NCBI GenBank assembly: GCA_007258455.2 | Contig: VDFB02000001.1 | Coordinates: 13,253,918-13,317,917 of the forward strand | DNA from: Sequoia sempervirens | Taxonomy: Eukaryota > Streptophyta > Pinopsida > Cupressales > Cupressaceae | DNA length: 64,000 nt | Direction: 5' to 3' | Shown: positions 26,374 through 38,411 of the stretch, one piece after another | How positions within the stretch are numbered: position 1 is the first letter of the stretch | Layout of the letters: each line of letters starts with the position of its first letter | Translations under genes and position numbers: made by a program | The notes under the pieces: generated by a model | Seen by the model: the letters and a program-made list of their open reading frames with translations, nothing else | What the model was told of the DNA's origin: nothing | Database searches by the model: none

Positions 26374-26426
26374 TGGCCTTGCTTTGTAATGTTTCCTTGG
26401 TTTAATAATATTTTTACCCCTTTATG

Positions 26427-26443
26427 TTAATCATGTTTTACAT
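26427..26443. repeat. TSD of LINE A, right copy
   Basis: TTAATCATGTTTTACAT, matching 20443-20459 with one difference. Confidence 0.92.
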
Positions 26444-29400
26444 AAGATAATTAATTTATATATGAATAATATATGTGTTAATAATTAATTAAAAATTGGG
26501 GAAGATTAATAGCATTCGTTTACTCACAATATTTATAAGTATATATGATTACTTAAAAATATATAGAAAGATTCTTGAGTAAGAATGTATTTTTTTAATT
26601 AAGCACGTATACACATATGGCTGTGGAATATGGTAGTATTTTTATTTATTCAATCTTATTTAAATGTTTTGGAGTATTAATTGGCTATTGAGCCTAATAC
26701 CTTAGAATAAGAAATCACATACAAGTTTTTTTTTAGGGAATCAAATGGTTAGTTTTTTTTGAATGATGTTTTCCAATGTATCAAGGGTGGGAGGGGGTAT
26801 CTTTGTGTTAAACTATATTAATGACCAAGTTATGATATATCTCTTACCTTAAGAAGGTATTGTGATCAACCTTATAATAACAAACAACGAATTGATGTTA
26901 CAACAAATGAACAAAGAAAATAAATCAAAATAGGGCTAGGTGAACATGAGAAACTTGAAAATCAACTCTAAAATCAAACACCCCTTTAGAATTTGGGGAA
27001 TTATGTAACTCTATTACAAGGTTTATTTTTTCGTCCTGTACCACCTGAGTAGGTGGCAGCTGACGAAGAACTGCTTGGGCAATGAGATTCTGAAAGATTG
27101 TACACCCAAACATGCAGTTACATTAAACATATTATAGAAACTAGAACTACATATTTATAACATGAAGAATCCATTAGTATCTTGATCCTATGGATATAGG
27201 GTATGTAGGCAGTTTGGAAGATGAAGGAAGTCTCCAGTACCTAGATACTAAGGATATAGGTTGATTGCTTAGCACTCATCAAAAATAAGAAATATCATTT
27301 ATAATTCAAAGACAAGTATGTAACCCTTTTGGTCACTGATACTCAGAAGAATCCTCAGGGTGGATTAGTCCTATACTTGGTCAGTTTCCCAAAATCCAAG
27401 AGAAAGTACAAGACCTTGTTACATAACCAACTTACTGGAGTTCTCAATACAATACATATAGACATATTGTTACATCTCCTGTAGGTGACTCAGGACCCGG
27501 TTGGTCTTGTCGAGTCTAAGACTCTGGCCAGAGCAAAACTCATTTGATTCATGTTTTGTAAGTCGTATGACTACTATGTTTTCCTATTATGTATGGAATA
27601 GAGGTATGATCTGTCAGATCACTTACATGCCATGACAGAAGATCCCGTATTGGCTAATTTAGTTCTTGAGTACTTAGTTGATTGTAAATTTAAAGTTGAA
27701 AAAAATAAAAAATCTAATACAATAGAGAAACAACTTAAACCTAATTAGAACTAAATTTCTAAATAAGACCTACCCTGAGTCTTTACAAAAGAGAAAAGGA
27801 AACAAAGATAAAGTAGATTGGCTACCCCTCCAACACAATCAACACCCCATCAACAAACAACAACCAACAACACAAAAAACTAGACAAAAAGAGAACAAAA
27901 CAAGCAACTTCTAAAGAAGTTCCTTTAACATTATGGCTACTTCTAGATCCTTAGATATCACCTTGTCATGCATTTCCATGATCTTGTCAACATCCTACCT
28001 CAGCACCATCTTGCTCTTCTTGGTTTTTCTTTGAGTGTGAATTCTCGGTCCTATGCCCAACTCTGCAACCTACAAACTCTTCTCTACATCCTCCCCCTCA
28101 TCCTGGTTCACCAACTCACTAAACAACGATCTCCTAATCCATTCAAGTTTAATATGATTGTTAATTTATATATAAATATATATATAGTAAATATATATAG
28201 ATAATTAATAATGATTATAGTTTATATATTTATATATATATATATATACGATTATGTGATTATGCAATAATGATGCTTGCAACAATTATTGAGATTTATA
28301 AGTAATAATGACTCTTCACTATAAACATGAATAGATTGTATATATATATATATTTATGCATTCCTTTTCCTATAATCAATCAATTGTAAGGTTGAAGGAA
28401 GCAAGTTAGGAGGATGTAGTATGTGGGCTCCCCCCCACTAAGTAGCCCACCTTAGGGGTTGAATTGTCTTGGTCGGACGTTCATGCCGCTTGAGGCCAAG
28501 GGGTGGGTTGTCTTGGTCAAACGCTCATACTCTTGGGCTTAGATGGATAGCTTCGAGCAGACTTATCCTACGTCTCCTCCTAGTCCTATTATGACTAAAA
28601 CTTCCATATGTATTATGGATATTGGTAGTCTAGGTAGTCTTGAAGTAATTATGTATTTTTTGTATAGCTTAAATAGATAAGGAATTTATTATATTTTGAT
28701 CACATGAATTATATTTTCAATATGATCTAACATGATTGTAGGACCTCAAACCAAAATTTATCTTGTTGAAGCATTTAGTTGATAAGTTGTAACCCTAACT
28801 ACAACAAATTTATGAGTCTAGGAAAAAATTTAAGGCAATCCCAAAAGGGGACGTTACAATAGCATTCTTCTAAATTTGGAATTTTTTTCAAAAAGACAAA
28901 TTTGGTGGTTCGACTATTTTTGGCGAGACTCCATATTTAGAAAGACCTTAGCTAAATTTGGCAGAGGTGTTTTTTTGAAAATTTAGACCCCTCACCATTG
29001 AAGTTTTCATTTTACACTTGAACTTCGAAGCACAATATCTCAGGCATACAGAGGTGTTTTCTAGTGAATTTTTTTTTATTTGGGGTAAAAGTTCATGCTC
29101 TTCACAGTGGCATGATCATTTTTTGCTTAAGCGATCCCATTTTACCAAAAAATTAGTTTTCTCATTATATTTGAAGGACGGTCCTCAAATTTTGAACTTC
29201 AAACAGATGTAACTTTCACATATGACCTCAGATCGAGGTGATTCTTTTTGGAAAGTGAATATATTTCTGTGCATACATATTAGTGCTATTTTGAAATTCT
29301 TATTATGAGATTTTATTTTTCTTTCAATATTTGAGTCCCTTTTCAACAATTGTAAAACTCTGGAAAACAACTCCAACATTATAAACGCACCGATTTATAA

Positions 29401-29517
29401 ATTTCCAAATCATTTTTTGTTTGGGTGAATTATTTATTAACTAAAAAATGGGGGGTCTCTCTTGGTGTGTGTGTGTGTTTTTTATATATTTACTTGTGCT
29501 CTTTTTTTCCTTCACAC
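26444..29517. other. Unassigned intergenic DNA with possible repeat remnants
   Basis: No complete element or gene can be supported. Around 28200-28360 there are TA-rich microsatellites. A GC-richer patch (28420-28600) has an imperfect internal repeat of TTGTCTTGGTC and looks like part of an LTR, but no partner copy is in the window. The stretch 28990-29400 directly precedes the copia gag start and may be its leader; no LTR or primer binding site is visible there. Confidence 0.45.
27010..27113 (-). pseudogene. Possible isolated exon-like segment
   Basis: On the minus strand a CTTTCAG acceptor-like sequence near 27093 is followed by an open stretch reading NLIAQAVLRQLPPTQ, after which there is a CAG/GT donor-like step near 27048. 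The peptide has the composition of real protein, and the frame stays open to 26925. I cannot assign it to a family. It could be a stranded exon of a degraded host gene or chance. Confidence 0.2.
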
Positions 29518-30730
29518 ATGGATAATTATAAGGTTCCTTTGCTAACACCTTATAATTATGCAACATGACATCAACATGCATGGAATGTCTTAATGCAAAT
29601 TGTGTATACTCCATATGTTGAAAAAAAAGTAGATGAATATATAGATGATAAGGAAAAGATAAAATGGATGATTGAACATACAAAATATCTTGGATGTCTT
29701 TCATAATTTGGTTTCCCTTGATCTTATGTTTCAAATTGAAGCATGTAAAAATTCTTATGATGCTTGGAAAATTTTAAAATCTTTGTATGGTATAACAGAT
29801 GAAATCAAAGGCTATCAAATTGATGGTGAATTGATGAGCCTTGATCCTAAGAACTTTGGCAACATCTAGGATTATATTACTAAGCTTAACGATCTAAGAG
29901 AACAATGTAAAGCTTGTCGTATTGATAAAAAAATACATTTAGTTAATCTATAATGTACTGAATAAACATGGTTCTGAATTTGTAGTTTTTGTTTCTAGCT
30001 TTCATACTCACAAATTGACTATGGGATATGCATATACTATGCCTTCATTTTCATTTTTTCTGAGATGTTAATACATGAAAAAAAAAGCTTCTTTGTATGG
30101 GTCTCATAAAGCCATCACAGACTCAGGCTTTGTTGGTTGGTCAACCTAAGGGATAGAAATAGTCAAGACAATCTAATAAGAAACAAAATAAGAAAAATCC
30201 ACACACAAATCATACACAAAATAGATCCTCTTCAAGGGAGGACTCATTTAATAAGGAGAAGTCCACTTGTTCATATTGCAAGAGGATTGGACATGAAGAA
30301 AATTCTCATTATAAGAAGGATATTGATGAACTAAAACATCTTCTTAAGAAGAACATTGATCTACCTTCTAGAATGTTTGAGTCAACTTCATCTTTTTCAC
30401 ATTCTAAATAGTCATGATCTAGTAAGGATAAAGGTCATGCAGGCTTTGCTTTTGAGTCAAAGAAAAATAAAGTTAAATCTCTTTGTGCTTCTACAAGTCT
30501 TGAATCAAGGAAATGGCTCCTAGATTTTGGAGCTTCTCATCATATGGCTTCTACACAATCTTTGTTCTCTTCTTTTGAGCCTTGTGTAATGCCACCTATT
30601 TTGATGGGAAACAATAATTACATGAATGTAAGTGGGATTGGATCTATTCATATTGGAGATGGCATCAGCAATGATGTTTTGTGTATACCTCATCATTCAA
30701 ACAATATTCTTTTCCATCTATCGGATCACT
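29518..30730 (+). pseudogene. copia gag-protease, broken
   Basis: The gag opens with DNYKVPLLTPYNYA followed by an in-frame TGA where copia gags have tryptophan. A UBN2-type gag core follows (29670-29870, YDAWKILKSLYGI and GYQIDGELMSLDPKNF), then a zinc knuckle near 30270-30320 (CSYCKRIGHEENSH), whose last cysteine is replaced by histidine. The protease follows near 30510-30545 as KWLLDFGASHHMA, where the usual DSGA has become DFGA. Frames change several times. Loss of knuckle and protease residues shows the proteins are not functional. Confidence 0.8.
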
Positions 30731-31820
30731 CATGGTGGAGTAGATAAGACTATGGAATTTTCACTTGATTCAGTTATCATCAGAGACTTGGAGAGCAAAG
30801 AGATAATTGCTATTGGGATGGTTTACTGGGATGGTTGATCATGCATCTTGGTTGTACACCTTTTTAGACTTTGTGCCTGATGATGCTTTTGATCCTTTGG
30901 TTGTTGATCACACTCCTTGTCTGACATTTAATTTTGAGGAGAATTTTGGATATTTGAATCTTGGTATTCTCACATCAAATCTAGTTATTGAGTCTTGCAT
31001 TCCTTCTCCTCCACCTACTATTGCTTCTGAGGATACTTATGTTGCTACATTCATGGGTACTTGCGATTTAGTGTAGTAGGATCTACATCGTCTTCTAGAT
31101 ATAGTTGCTTGGGATGACTACTTGGTAGACATTGCAATTTTGTTTATAGAGTCTCATATTTTAGACTTGGGAGACACTATTCTTAACATTCATCTTCTCT
31201 TTGATGAATTTGATTCTTCTTCATTTGTCATGGAGGAACCCTTAGATCCTCTTATTCATTCTCCACATGATCATTCCTCATAGTTTGACATGACTGCAGG
31301 TACTTTTGAGCATCATTTGGAGGAGGCATCTTTATCTTCAAAGGAGATACTAGAGTCTTTGGATCTTGTTCTACATACATGGAGACACATGAGCAGTTTT
31401 CAGGTACTTACATTTTGCACTTTCTTCCTTTATATTCCTTCTAGGAATGGGAAGATGTTATTGATGCACCTTTGGTTTTGTTTCTTCCTAAGGGGAGGAA
31501 CGTTGTTCAATGTTTGTGGTCCATCTTCTACATCCAGTTTTGAGCATCAACCATTTGTATAGTTGACTACTTGAGGGAAGACTACATAGTCTTTCTTATC
31601 CTTTCTATTTTGGAGGGGACTTCTTCCTTTCATGGGATTATTTCTTGTGTTGGGAAACTTATTTTATTTTTTCTCTTTTGGGGAGGATATTTGTCCCGAT
31701 GTGATTTCTCTTTTTCTCTGATTGTGTGAGATTGGTTTGTACATAGGTACCTAACATGGTCTAGTAGCAAGGACCCATCTTTGCATCTTTGTGTCTTTTC
31801 ACCCACCTAAGCTATGCTTA
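30731..31820 (+). other. Non-pol internal region of the copia-type element
   Basis: Where copia integrase and RT should lie there is about 1 kb with short frames (for example 30807-31076 and 31290-31562) that match no retroelement domain I know. It is rich in acidic and hydrophobic codons (PDDAFDPLVVDHTPCL). It may be replaced or captured sequence, or very old decayed DNA. Confidence 0.4.
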
Positions 31821-31827
31821 ATGGGGG
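31813..31827 (+). promoter_or_regulatory. Polypurine tract of the copia-type element
   Basis: TATGCTTAATGGGGG lies directly before the LTR start TGTTAG, the usual position and base bias of a copia polypurine tract. Confidence 0.75.
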
Positions 31828-32309
31828 TGTTAGTGTAGGTGTTTTAATTTCCTTATGTTAGGGAATATTTATTTTTCCTACACATGTATTATTAAGCTTT
31901 CTTAGGTTATATTAGAATGGTTAGGATGAGGACATTTGGCATAATACATCAATTACATGTGTCACTCACACCCACCTTTGGGTATTTGAGTCTCACACAC
32001 TCTTTTGGATTCTTATGCCACCTCTCATAACCATTTCTTGTCTTTACTTGAGTAGGCATAACCATGTAATCTAGCATTTACCAAGTAGGTAAAACTCACA
32101 CCTATTATGGGTACTTGGGTGTTATTAATCCTCTTGGAATTATCTTCCATTATTTTTCTATATAAACAACACTCACCCCTCCCCTTGGCTAGTCTTATGG
32201 AATTCTAGTTCAATGCTAAGGGAGTGCTAAGTTTATTCATATCTAGATCTCTTTTCTTTCTTTTCTTCAATTATTTTAATCTTGGGTGCCTTCACAACTA
32301 AATCTAACA
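31828..32309 (+). repeat. 3' LTR of the copia-type element
   Basis: A 482-bp LTR starts TGTTAG and ends CTAACA, a six-base terminal inverted repeat typical of copia LTRs. A TATA box (CTATATAAAC) is at about 32159-32168. The five bases after the LTR are ACATC; the matching left TSD is not found because the 5' end is missing. Confidence 0.75.
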
Positions 32310-32692
32310 ACATCTTATGATGCAATGATAGATACAAATGGGTAGACAAGAGCACAAATGGAATAATTTCTTGCACAATTCCAATAGCTACAAGATCAAA
32401 GAGAGAAGACAAGGCACACATTTTAACAATTTAGGGAGGTTTCAGTTCACACACATCATAGGACTACTGAAAGATACATAAAAATTGGCACAAGAGATCT
32501 AGATCTCCTCTATCCTACTAGAAGTTTAAAAAATACTTACATAGATCAATGTCCAAAATTAGCTTCTCGAACAAGTGAAGGAACATAGGGACAACACTTT
32601 CACCAACCTAAAAGAGATATATAAATCCATCCTTTCAACTAGCAAGGGTAGAGTTATCTTGAGGAAAATGCATTTTTTTGAAGGGGGGATGA
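32310..32692 (+). mobile_element. 3' internal remnant of a further LTR retrotransposon (R0) with polypurine tract
   Basis: This short stretch ends in GAAGGGGGGATGA, a polypurine tract, directly before an LTR-like start TGTTAGTAGG at 32693. The plus strand reads as broken protein with stretches such as YIKIGTRDLDLLYP. It is the 3' end of an element whose remainder was cut off on the left by the copia-type element and whose LTR was split by the insertion at 32703. Confidence 0.55.
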
Positions 32693-32702
32693 TGTTAGTA
32701 GG
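32693..32702 (+). repeat. First ten bases of the R0 3' LTR
   Basis: TGTTAGTAGG; the last five bases are the left TSD of the insertion that follows. The LTR continues at 62946. Confidence 0.6.
32698..32702. repeat. TSD GTAGG, left copy, of the non-autonomous LTR element
   Basis: It is identical to 62941-62945, which fixes both ends of a 30-kb nest. Confidence 0.85.
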
Positions 32703-34045
32703 TGTAGTGTAAGAAATTGTATACCTTTACAATTTCACACTATGTTTGGGTCCCTTAATTTATTTGACTTAATTAAGCTTTTAATCTACCAAATTATGCA
32801 TTCCAAAGCCTTATTTTTCTTTTTTTCTGAAGGGAGAACTAACATTAAATAAATGTAATCAATAATTAAATCACCATGGAATATGGGTCCCCTTTAAGTG
32901 CTAAGACCCATTTTAAAATATGTTTTTGTTAGCATTTTAATGATTTAAATTCACCTTGCACTTGTCAGCTTTTAAAATCTATTTTTTTAGAAATCAGATA
33001 AACACCTTTAAATACATAGTCTTTTTACCATTTGAAATCTAACAAGCATCATCTAATATTAAGGCAAAACTTCAAGAGAAAATATCATTTTCAAGAGCAT
33101 TCGAGAGTAGATTTATCAAACATTTGTTGCAACAATCAAGAACCTAACATCATGTCCAAGTTTATGTCTGTTCATGTCATCTTGTGAAGGCTAATAGGTA
33201 TTGTTGATCCTAAAGCATCCAAGCATTTTAGGTATCCAAATCAATCAAGCAAAGCAAGATCAAATTCCTTTGGAGAGATGTGTTGAACTTCAATCCTCTA
33301 ACGGAAGCTATTGAAGGGTGATGAGTTGTAGCAAGCATTGTGCATTCATCATTTCCTTCCTTTTCTATTGTCTTTCTGTCAAGGTTTAATTACCAAACTA
33401 GGGTTTGAACAAGGCAAACCCCCATACAAACAAAACAAATTCTCCTCTTTGTGTACGTGTAGATTATAAGTTGTTGAAGAATTGAAGAAATCTTGAAGGA
33501 GCAATTTTGCATTATTGCACAAGTTGTCATCACTGTTGTCAAGCCACAAAAATTAGGTTGTAGAATTTATTTTTGAATTTTTGACAGTGGGACCTATGTC
33601 AAACAAAAGCCAAGATCTAGCATCAGAGGATTGTCAAAATTTATTTTGGAAGCCTTAACAAGGACCCATTTTCGTAGGGGAGAACTAGTCCCTTAGCATG
33701 TCTTAAAATTAGCTTTTGGTGACATGCACATGACATCAAACCCTTCTTAGATTTGTCTGCAAACTATCATTTTCATTTTTGTACATTCTAAAATTTTCAT
33801 TTTATGTATTAGGTCTTGTTCATTTAGTTTGAGAATTTCAAATCATTTTCATTTATTTCTAGATCTTTCCTATTGTCCTAAGGACTGAGGTCTAGGTCTA
33901 ATTGGCTCACCATTGAGGTTGAAAGTCAATATTCACACCTTATGATCTCTTTCCTAATGAGATCCCTAGGGAAATCCACTTATTGAGATTCCTAAGTTTT
34001 AAAGAACCTATTTAAAACCTTGGGGATCCCTTTCCCCGCATTTCA
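32703..34045 (+). repeat. 5' LTR of the non-autonomous element
   Basis: It starts TGTAGTGTAAG and ends CCGCATTTCA. Its interior keeps the empty site (CTTGTCAGCT at 32961-32970) into which element 2 inserted in the other LTR copy, and so shows the ancestral target GTCAG. Confidence 0.88.
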
Positions 34046-34861
34046 TTTTAGTGAACCTGACATTCTTACATCATACTTTTTTCTGATTTGGAGGTCCTTG
34101 GAACCCTAGATCTATATTTTGCATTATCTTATTTTGCATTTCATTTAAGGTTACATATTGCATGTTTGCATCATTTAAATCATAAAAAACCAAAAACATT
34201 GCATACATTTTGCATAATATCTTGCATTAAGGTGTGTTTTAGTCATTTAGATTAGAATTACAATCAAAATTGTATTCAAAATTTATCATTTTGTCCATAC
34301 ATTGTCATACAAGTGCATTTACATTTAATTAGAAACTCTAGAAAATTTGTCACTAAAGAATTTGTTTGCAATTAGGAACATTGAACTTAAATATCAAGTT
34401 AAACACTCAGACTTCAGTTTTTCAAAAACTTGTACAAAGAATCATATTCCCTTGGGTGAACATGTCCTTTTATAGGTGATTTTGCAAAAAAATTCACACA
34501 TATTTGTCTATGTCTACTTCATTTTCCTATACTTGCATATCTCTATTTCAGTTTTAGGAATTGCATATTTCTATAGATGTTTGCATTTAGTTTAATTGGT
34601 GAAAGAAAGTACATTGTTTAAGATAAGAAATTGCATTCAAAAGTAATCATTTTCAGGTTTTTGCATCTTATAATAAGTCAATTATCATATTTTAGATTTG
34701 AAATTTGAATCAAAATTCCATTTATTTGACATTTAAAGAAAAGTTTCATGGACATGTGTTTTTGTAATCTATGGATGTCCTTGAAATCTTTGTTTGATGT
34801 TTCAAGTTGTGTGTTTGGTTATTATCCTAATACAATTGAACACATTCATGAGTATTCACGT

Positions 34862-35570
34862 CCTAATGAATATCCTCATGAGATAAATATCTTAGGCCAA
34901 GATGAAGATAGAATCTAAGACTTCATAAAAAATTTCTTGCGTAATCTTGAGAAAAATGCATCCTTCCATCCCTCCATGAAACAACCAACACCTCCTATCA
35001 TACCACCACTTGACATGTTCAACCTTTTACATCCCAAAATTAAATTACAAAGCAAACTTCAACCACCAACCTTAAAGGAACTTATTCACAATGACAAAAT
35101 TGATAATCTTCTATCCTATGCCCATAAAGTTACTGATGAACCTATCAAATTAGAAGAGTGTTATGGTCAAGGCTTTAGAATTTTAAGCAAACAAGGATAT
35201 GACATAACGAATGAGCATTAGATATATCAATTTTTAGAACAAAAACCATTGGAAGATACCAAGGGATTAGGATATCAAGATCCTTCCCCTCCACATCAAG
35301 TAGCTACTCAATCAAGTAAGAAACCCAAGCCCTATAAACTTAAGAAGGTACCATTTTTACGTACTATAATCAAGACTAAGCGAACCCTAGACAAAATTCT
35401 CCACCTAGGATTGATTACATTACCACCTATTTAAGAAAACAAAAAAGGAAAAAGTGCAAACATGTCTTACTATACATATCATAGAACTCTTGGGCATCTT
35501 ATTAATGAGTGTTGTGCTTTAAAGAATGTTTTATATGAATTTAATATAATTGATATAATTGGCTAGCATG
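34862..35570 (+). pseudogene. gag-like remnant of the non-autonomous element
   Basis: A proline-rich stretch (PPIIPPLDMFNLLHPKIK) leads to TLKELIHNDKIDNLLSYA, then GQGFRILSKQGYD and KGLGYQDPSPP, which recall the G-patch-like linker of Tat elements. A knuckle-like motif follows near 35465-35515 (YTYHRTLGHLINECCALK), lacking the first cysteine. Stops at 35219 and 35432 break the frame. The order of motifs is Tat-like, but the sequence is far from elements 1 and 2. Confidence 0.5.
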
Positions 35571-36782
35571 CACACACTTTGCTCCTTTCCATGTGATAGT
35601 TGTAGAATCTTATTATACTCACTATTACATGTATTACACTTTATACAAATCATTTCTCCATATTGCAAGGAGCACCATATCATCATTTATCCTGGTTCAT
35701 CCTTGTCCTACATTTGGGGGGGGCAAGGGGTTAGGTAGCCTTGTACTAGCATAGCATTTTTTGTAGTCCTTTGGCTAGTTATCTACCTTCTGTATATGAT
35801 GAGCAAGATAGGGATGCATACGACCTCCTTTAGGTTGGATCACACGTGACATATTTCCTTTCTTTTATTTTCATGTTCTTTGTGATTGCATGCATGTAAT
35901 GTGATCCCCCATATCATGTTGCTTGGCATGTATTTATGTTTTTGAGCTTTCTTTGGATTACCCTTGTTATTTCATTGGTGTAAGGATACAAAGGAAGTGA
36001 ATTTGTTATGAAATTATTCTATTTATATCTACATTTTCTATCTATCGTAAACATTGTCTTTTCTTTTATCTTGTGTTTTCCTTTTGGGGATGATGTAAGG
36101 CATTGAGACATCTAGGTCTCTTCCATGTTAACCCAAAAGATTTTATTTTCTTTCGCTCTCTATGTGTCATTCTTCCATTGTGTTCATTATTCTACAAGTA
36201 TTTTGGGAATGATGATGGTTCTGAGCTCTATTATATCACTATAGAAAAGACATACGCTAACCCCAAATTCATGGATCCCTTATGTGTTATCTTTTGAGAT
36301 TGTATGTGGGGGAAACTCTTCTTCATGAAGCAACTTTATTTGGAAACATATCATTGGCATAAGACTTTCTAAATAAGCTCAAATTTCCCTTTTATCAATT
36401 GACATTTATCATTTATACTTTAAAGTAATTGCTTATAGCATGGTGTTTAGCAATTCCTTTAAAGTGGGGGCATACATTGACATTATTTCATTTTGGTGTT
36501 TGCACCTCCTAAGGTGAGTTTCATTTTCAATTTGACATTTTGATCCACTTTTGTTCATAGGAGTTGAACTTAGTGAGCATTGAAATAACATCTTGATCAT
36601 TTTGTGGCACCTAATCAAAGTTATCATGGTGTATAAATTTTGGTATGGTTGATGTATGGGTACACATTTTGTGATGAATTTTCCCTTCTGCCACCATGAT
36701 GACTTAAGTGTGTGTTTCTCATTTTGTCTTTAGGACTCATCTAATGTATATTGGACTACACTAGCCCTTGTGAGGGTATTTT

Positions 36783-36915
36783 TTTGGATAAACAATTTAG
36801 GCTTGATCCATCCTTTTGGAAAAATAGCTGAGGCTTGATCCATCCTTTTGGACAAACAACTGAGGCTTGATCCATCTTTTTGGACAAACAATTGAGGCTT
36901 GATCCATCCTTTTTT
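36783..36915. repeat. 32-bp tandem repeat, about four copies
   Basis: Units of GGCTTGATCCATCCTTTTGG plus a variable ACAAACAACTGA part begin near 36800, 36832, 36864 and 36896, with a partial unit before the first. The array is non-coding in the sense of the element and resembles arrays often found near the 3' end of LTR elements. Confidence 0.8.
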
Positions 36916-37166
36916 CTTTTTAGACTAGCATTGACATTGTATGCTTGTGTATCTTGTCTTATTACACATATCTTACATGCATGTGTGTCCTTTATGTTTA
37001 TGCTGGTTTTCCATGGGATCTTGGATCTTGGGGGCTTGATCACCCTCCTTGATCTTTGTCATCCTATCTCATTAATATTTGTGCACTTGGACCTCTATTG
37101 ATACACATCTTTCTACTTTAGTGTGAGTCTGAGCATAAGTTCATACTCTCACTAAAGTGGAGGCTA

Positions 37167-37171
37167 AATGT
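37167..37171. repeat. TSD AATGT, left copy, of the single LTR
   Basis: It is identical to 38412-38416. Confidence 0.75.
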
Positions 37172-38411
37172 TGTTGGATGTTTTGGTTGTGTTGTTGATA
37201 TGTGGTTGTCATTGATTTCAACACTATTAGCATTATTTTATTGAAGGTTGCATATGTCAAGGATATTGGAAAAATTGTTAAAAGAAGAGTTGTTGGTTGC
37301 TAGTGGAACAGTGAAGGTTATGAAGGTATTTTGTTTTGTATGTTGAAGATCAGTTGTTGTGGACTAAAGGGTTTATTGCTGAGAGTATTTAGTTCATCTA
37401 CCGAAAGTTTTAGAGGTCCACGTGAAGACTTGATCATGCTATGAACATTTGTGTTTTGACAGTGTTTTTGTGGTCTTTGTCAGTGTTCCTGATTGAAGTT
37501 TGTGTAATTCTAGTTGTTGCGGATGAATCTTTCTTAGTTCTTGATGTTTTTGGATGTTTCTAGATCATTATCGATCATTGTTATATGTCCATGTTCATCA
37601 GTGTGCTCGTGGTCAAAGATTTTTTTTGTGCATGTTCTGGTTTTCATGTTCTTGGTCGACATGTTGGTGGTAACGTGTTGCAGATCCTTGGAGATTGAAA
37701 TTTGAATGTTTGGTGTGCTCATGGATATTGTTTTGGGTCACATCATTGTATTGGCCAATGGTGTTTGATTTGCATTGAAAATTTAATTGTTAATTTGGGC
37801 CAACATTGTAAATATGTTTTATTTTTTTGGCCGACTAAGTGATTAATGTAATTCCATAATGAGGATATATATGAGTGATTGGTTGAGAAAAGTTAGTGTG
37901 TGTGTAGTGTCAGAGAAGCCAAAGATAGTGCAAGTGTGCGATAATTGATCTATTCATTTGATTGCAGAGCAAAGTGAGAGTGAAGAGTGAAATATTTTTT
38001 TTTGCTTAACTAGAACTGTAATCAAGCTTGTGTAGAAGCTATTTTCTCAGTTCATACCCTCTGTATTTAATCCTATTTTTTATTTTTGGTCAATGAGCCC
38101 CTATTGTATTTGAGCAGTGAGCTCTAGGTAGTGTGCCTAAATGCATGTGAATTCCCCTTACTATTTTCATTATACTTTTAACAGGGTACAATATTGTGGG
38201 CTAACATCCACTATGGTTTTTCCACTAACAAGATTTCCACGTAAAAAAATTTTTGGTGTTCTCTATGTTTCTGTTGTGTTGATTGCTTATGGTTTATTGT
38301 TCATTCATCAAATCTCAAATTAAAGTTAAGTAAAGATTGAAAAGTTTAATATTTTGTGACAAATGATTCACCCCCCTCCCCTCTCAGTTGTTTGTCCTTG
38401 TTTTTCCAACA
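37172..38411 (+). repeat. Single (solo) LTR
   Basis: A 1,240-bp sequence starts TGTTGG and ends CCAACA, with the five-base duplication AATGT on both sides. It has a TATA-like GATATATATGAG near 37863 and, near the 3' end, ATTCACCCCCCTCCCCTCTC, the pyrimidine-rich ending seen in many plant copia LTRs. There is no internal region or second LTR, so it is best explained by recombination between the two LTRs of a former full element. It lies between the polypurine tract and the first two bases before the 3' LTR of the surrounding element. Confidence 0.78.

Larger units (their letters stand above)
20460..26426 (+). mobile_element. LINE A, L1-type non-LTR retrotransposon with RNase H
   Basis: This is a nearly full-length 5.97-kb LINE bounded by a 17-bp TSD. 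It has a short GC-rich 5' leader, ORF1 (20605-22086), ORF2 (22083-26373) and a short 3' end reading TTTTTACCCCTTTA without a poly(A) tail. GC content is well above that of the AT-rich surroundings. ORF2 combines an apurinic-type endonuclease, reverse transcriptase, a zinc-binding domain and a C-terminal RNase H, the layout of plant L1 elements that gained an archaeal-type RNase H. Nine in-frame stops and one frameshift make it inactive. LINE B at 56037 belongs to the same family. Confidence 0.93.
29518..32309 (+). mobile_element. Ty1/copia-type element with gag and protease only; 3' LTR present, 5' LTR not found
   Basis: Plus-strand remains of a copia gag (from ATG at 29518) and protease are followed directly by about 1 kb of non-pol sequence, a polypurine tract and an LTR. 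Copia integrase, RT and RNase H are missing altogether, so the element is a non-autonomous derivative or carries a large internal deletion. No second copy of the LTR is found upstream; the 5' end is lost or too decayed to see. Confidence 0.72.
34046..37166 (+). other. Internal region of the non-autonomous element
   Basis: It contains the gag-like remnant at 34862-35570 and otherwise non-coding DNA with frames too short to support (for example 36103-36297). No clear primer binding site follows the 5' LTR. A purine-rich stretch AAAGTGGAGGCTAAA at its end (37154-37168, running into the TSD of the single LTR) would directly abut the 3' LTR start if the single LTR were absent, and so serves as the polypurine tract. 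Confidence 0.65.
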
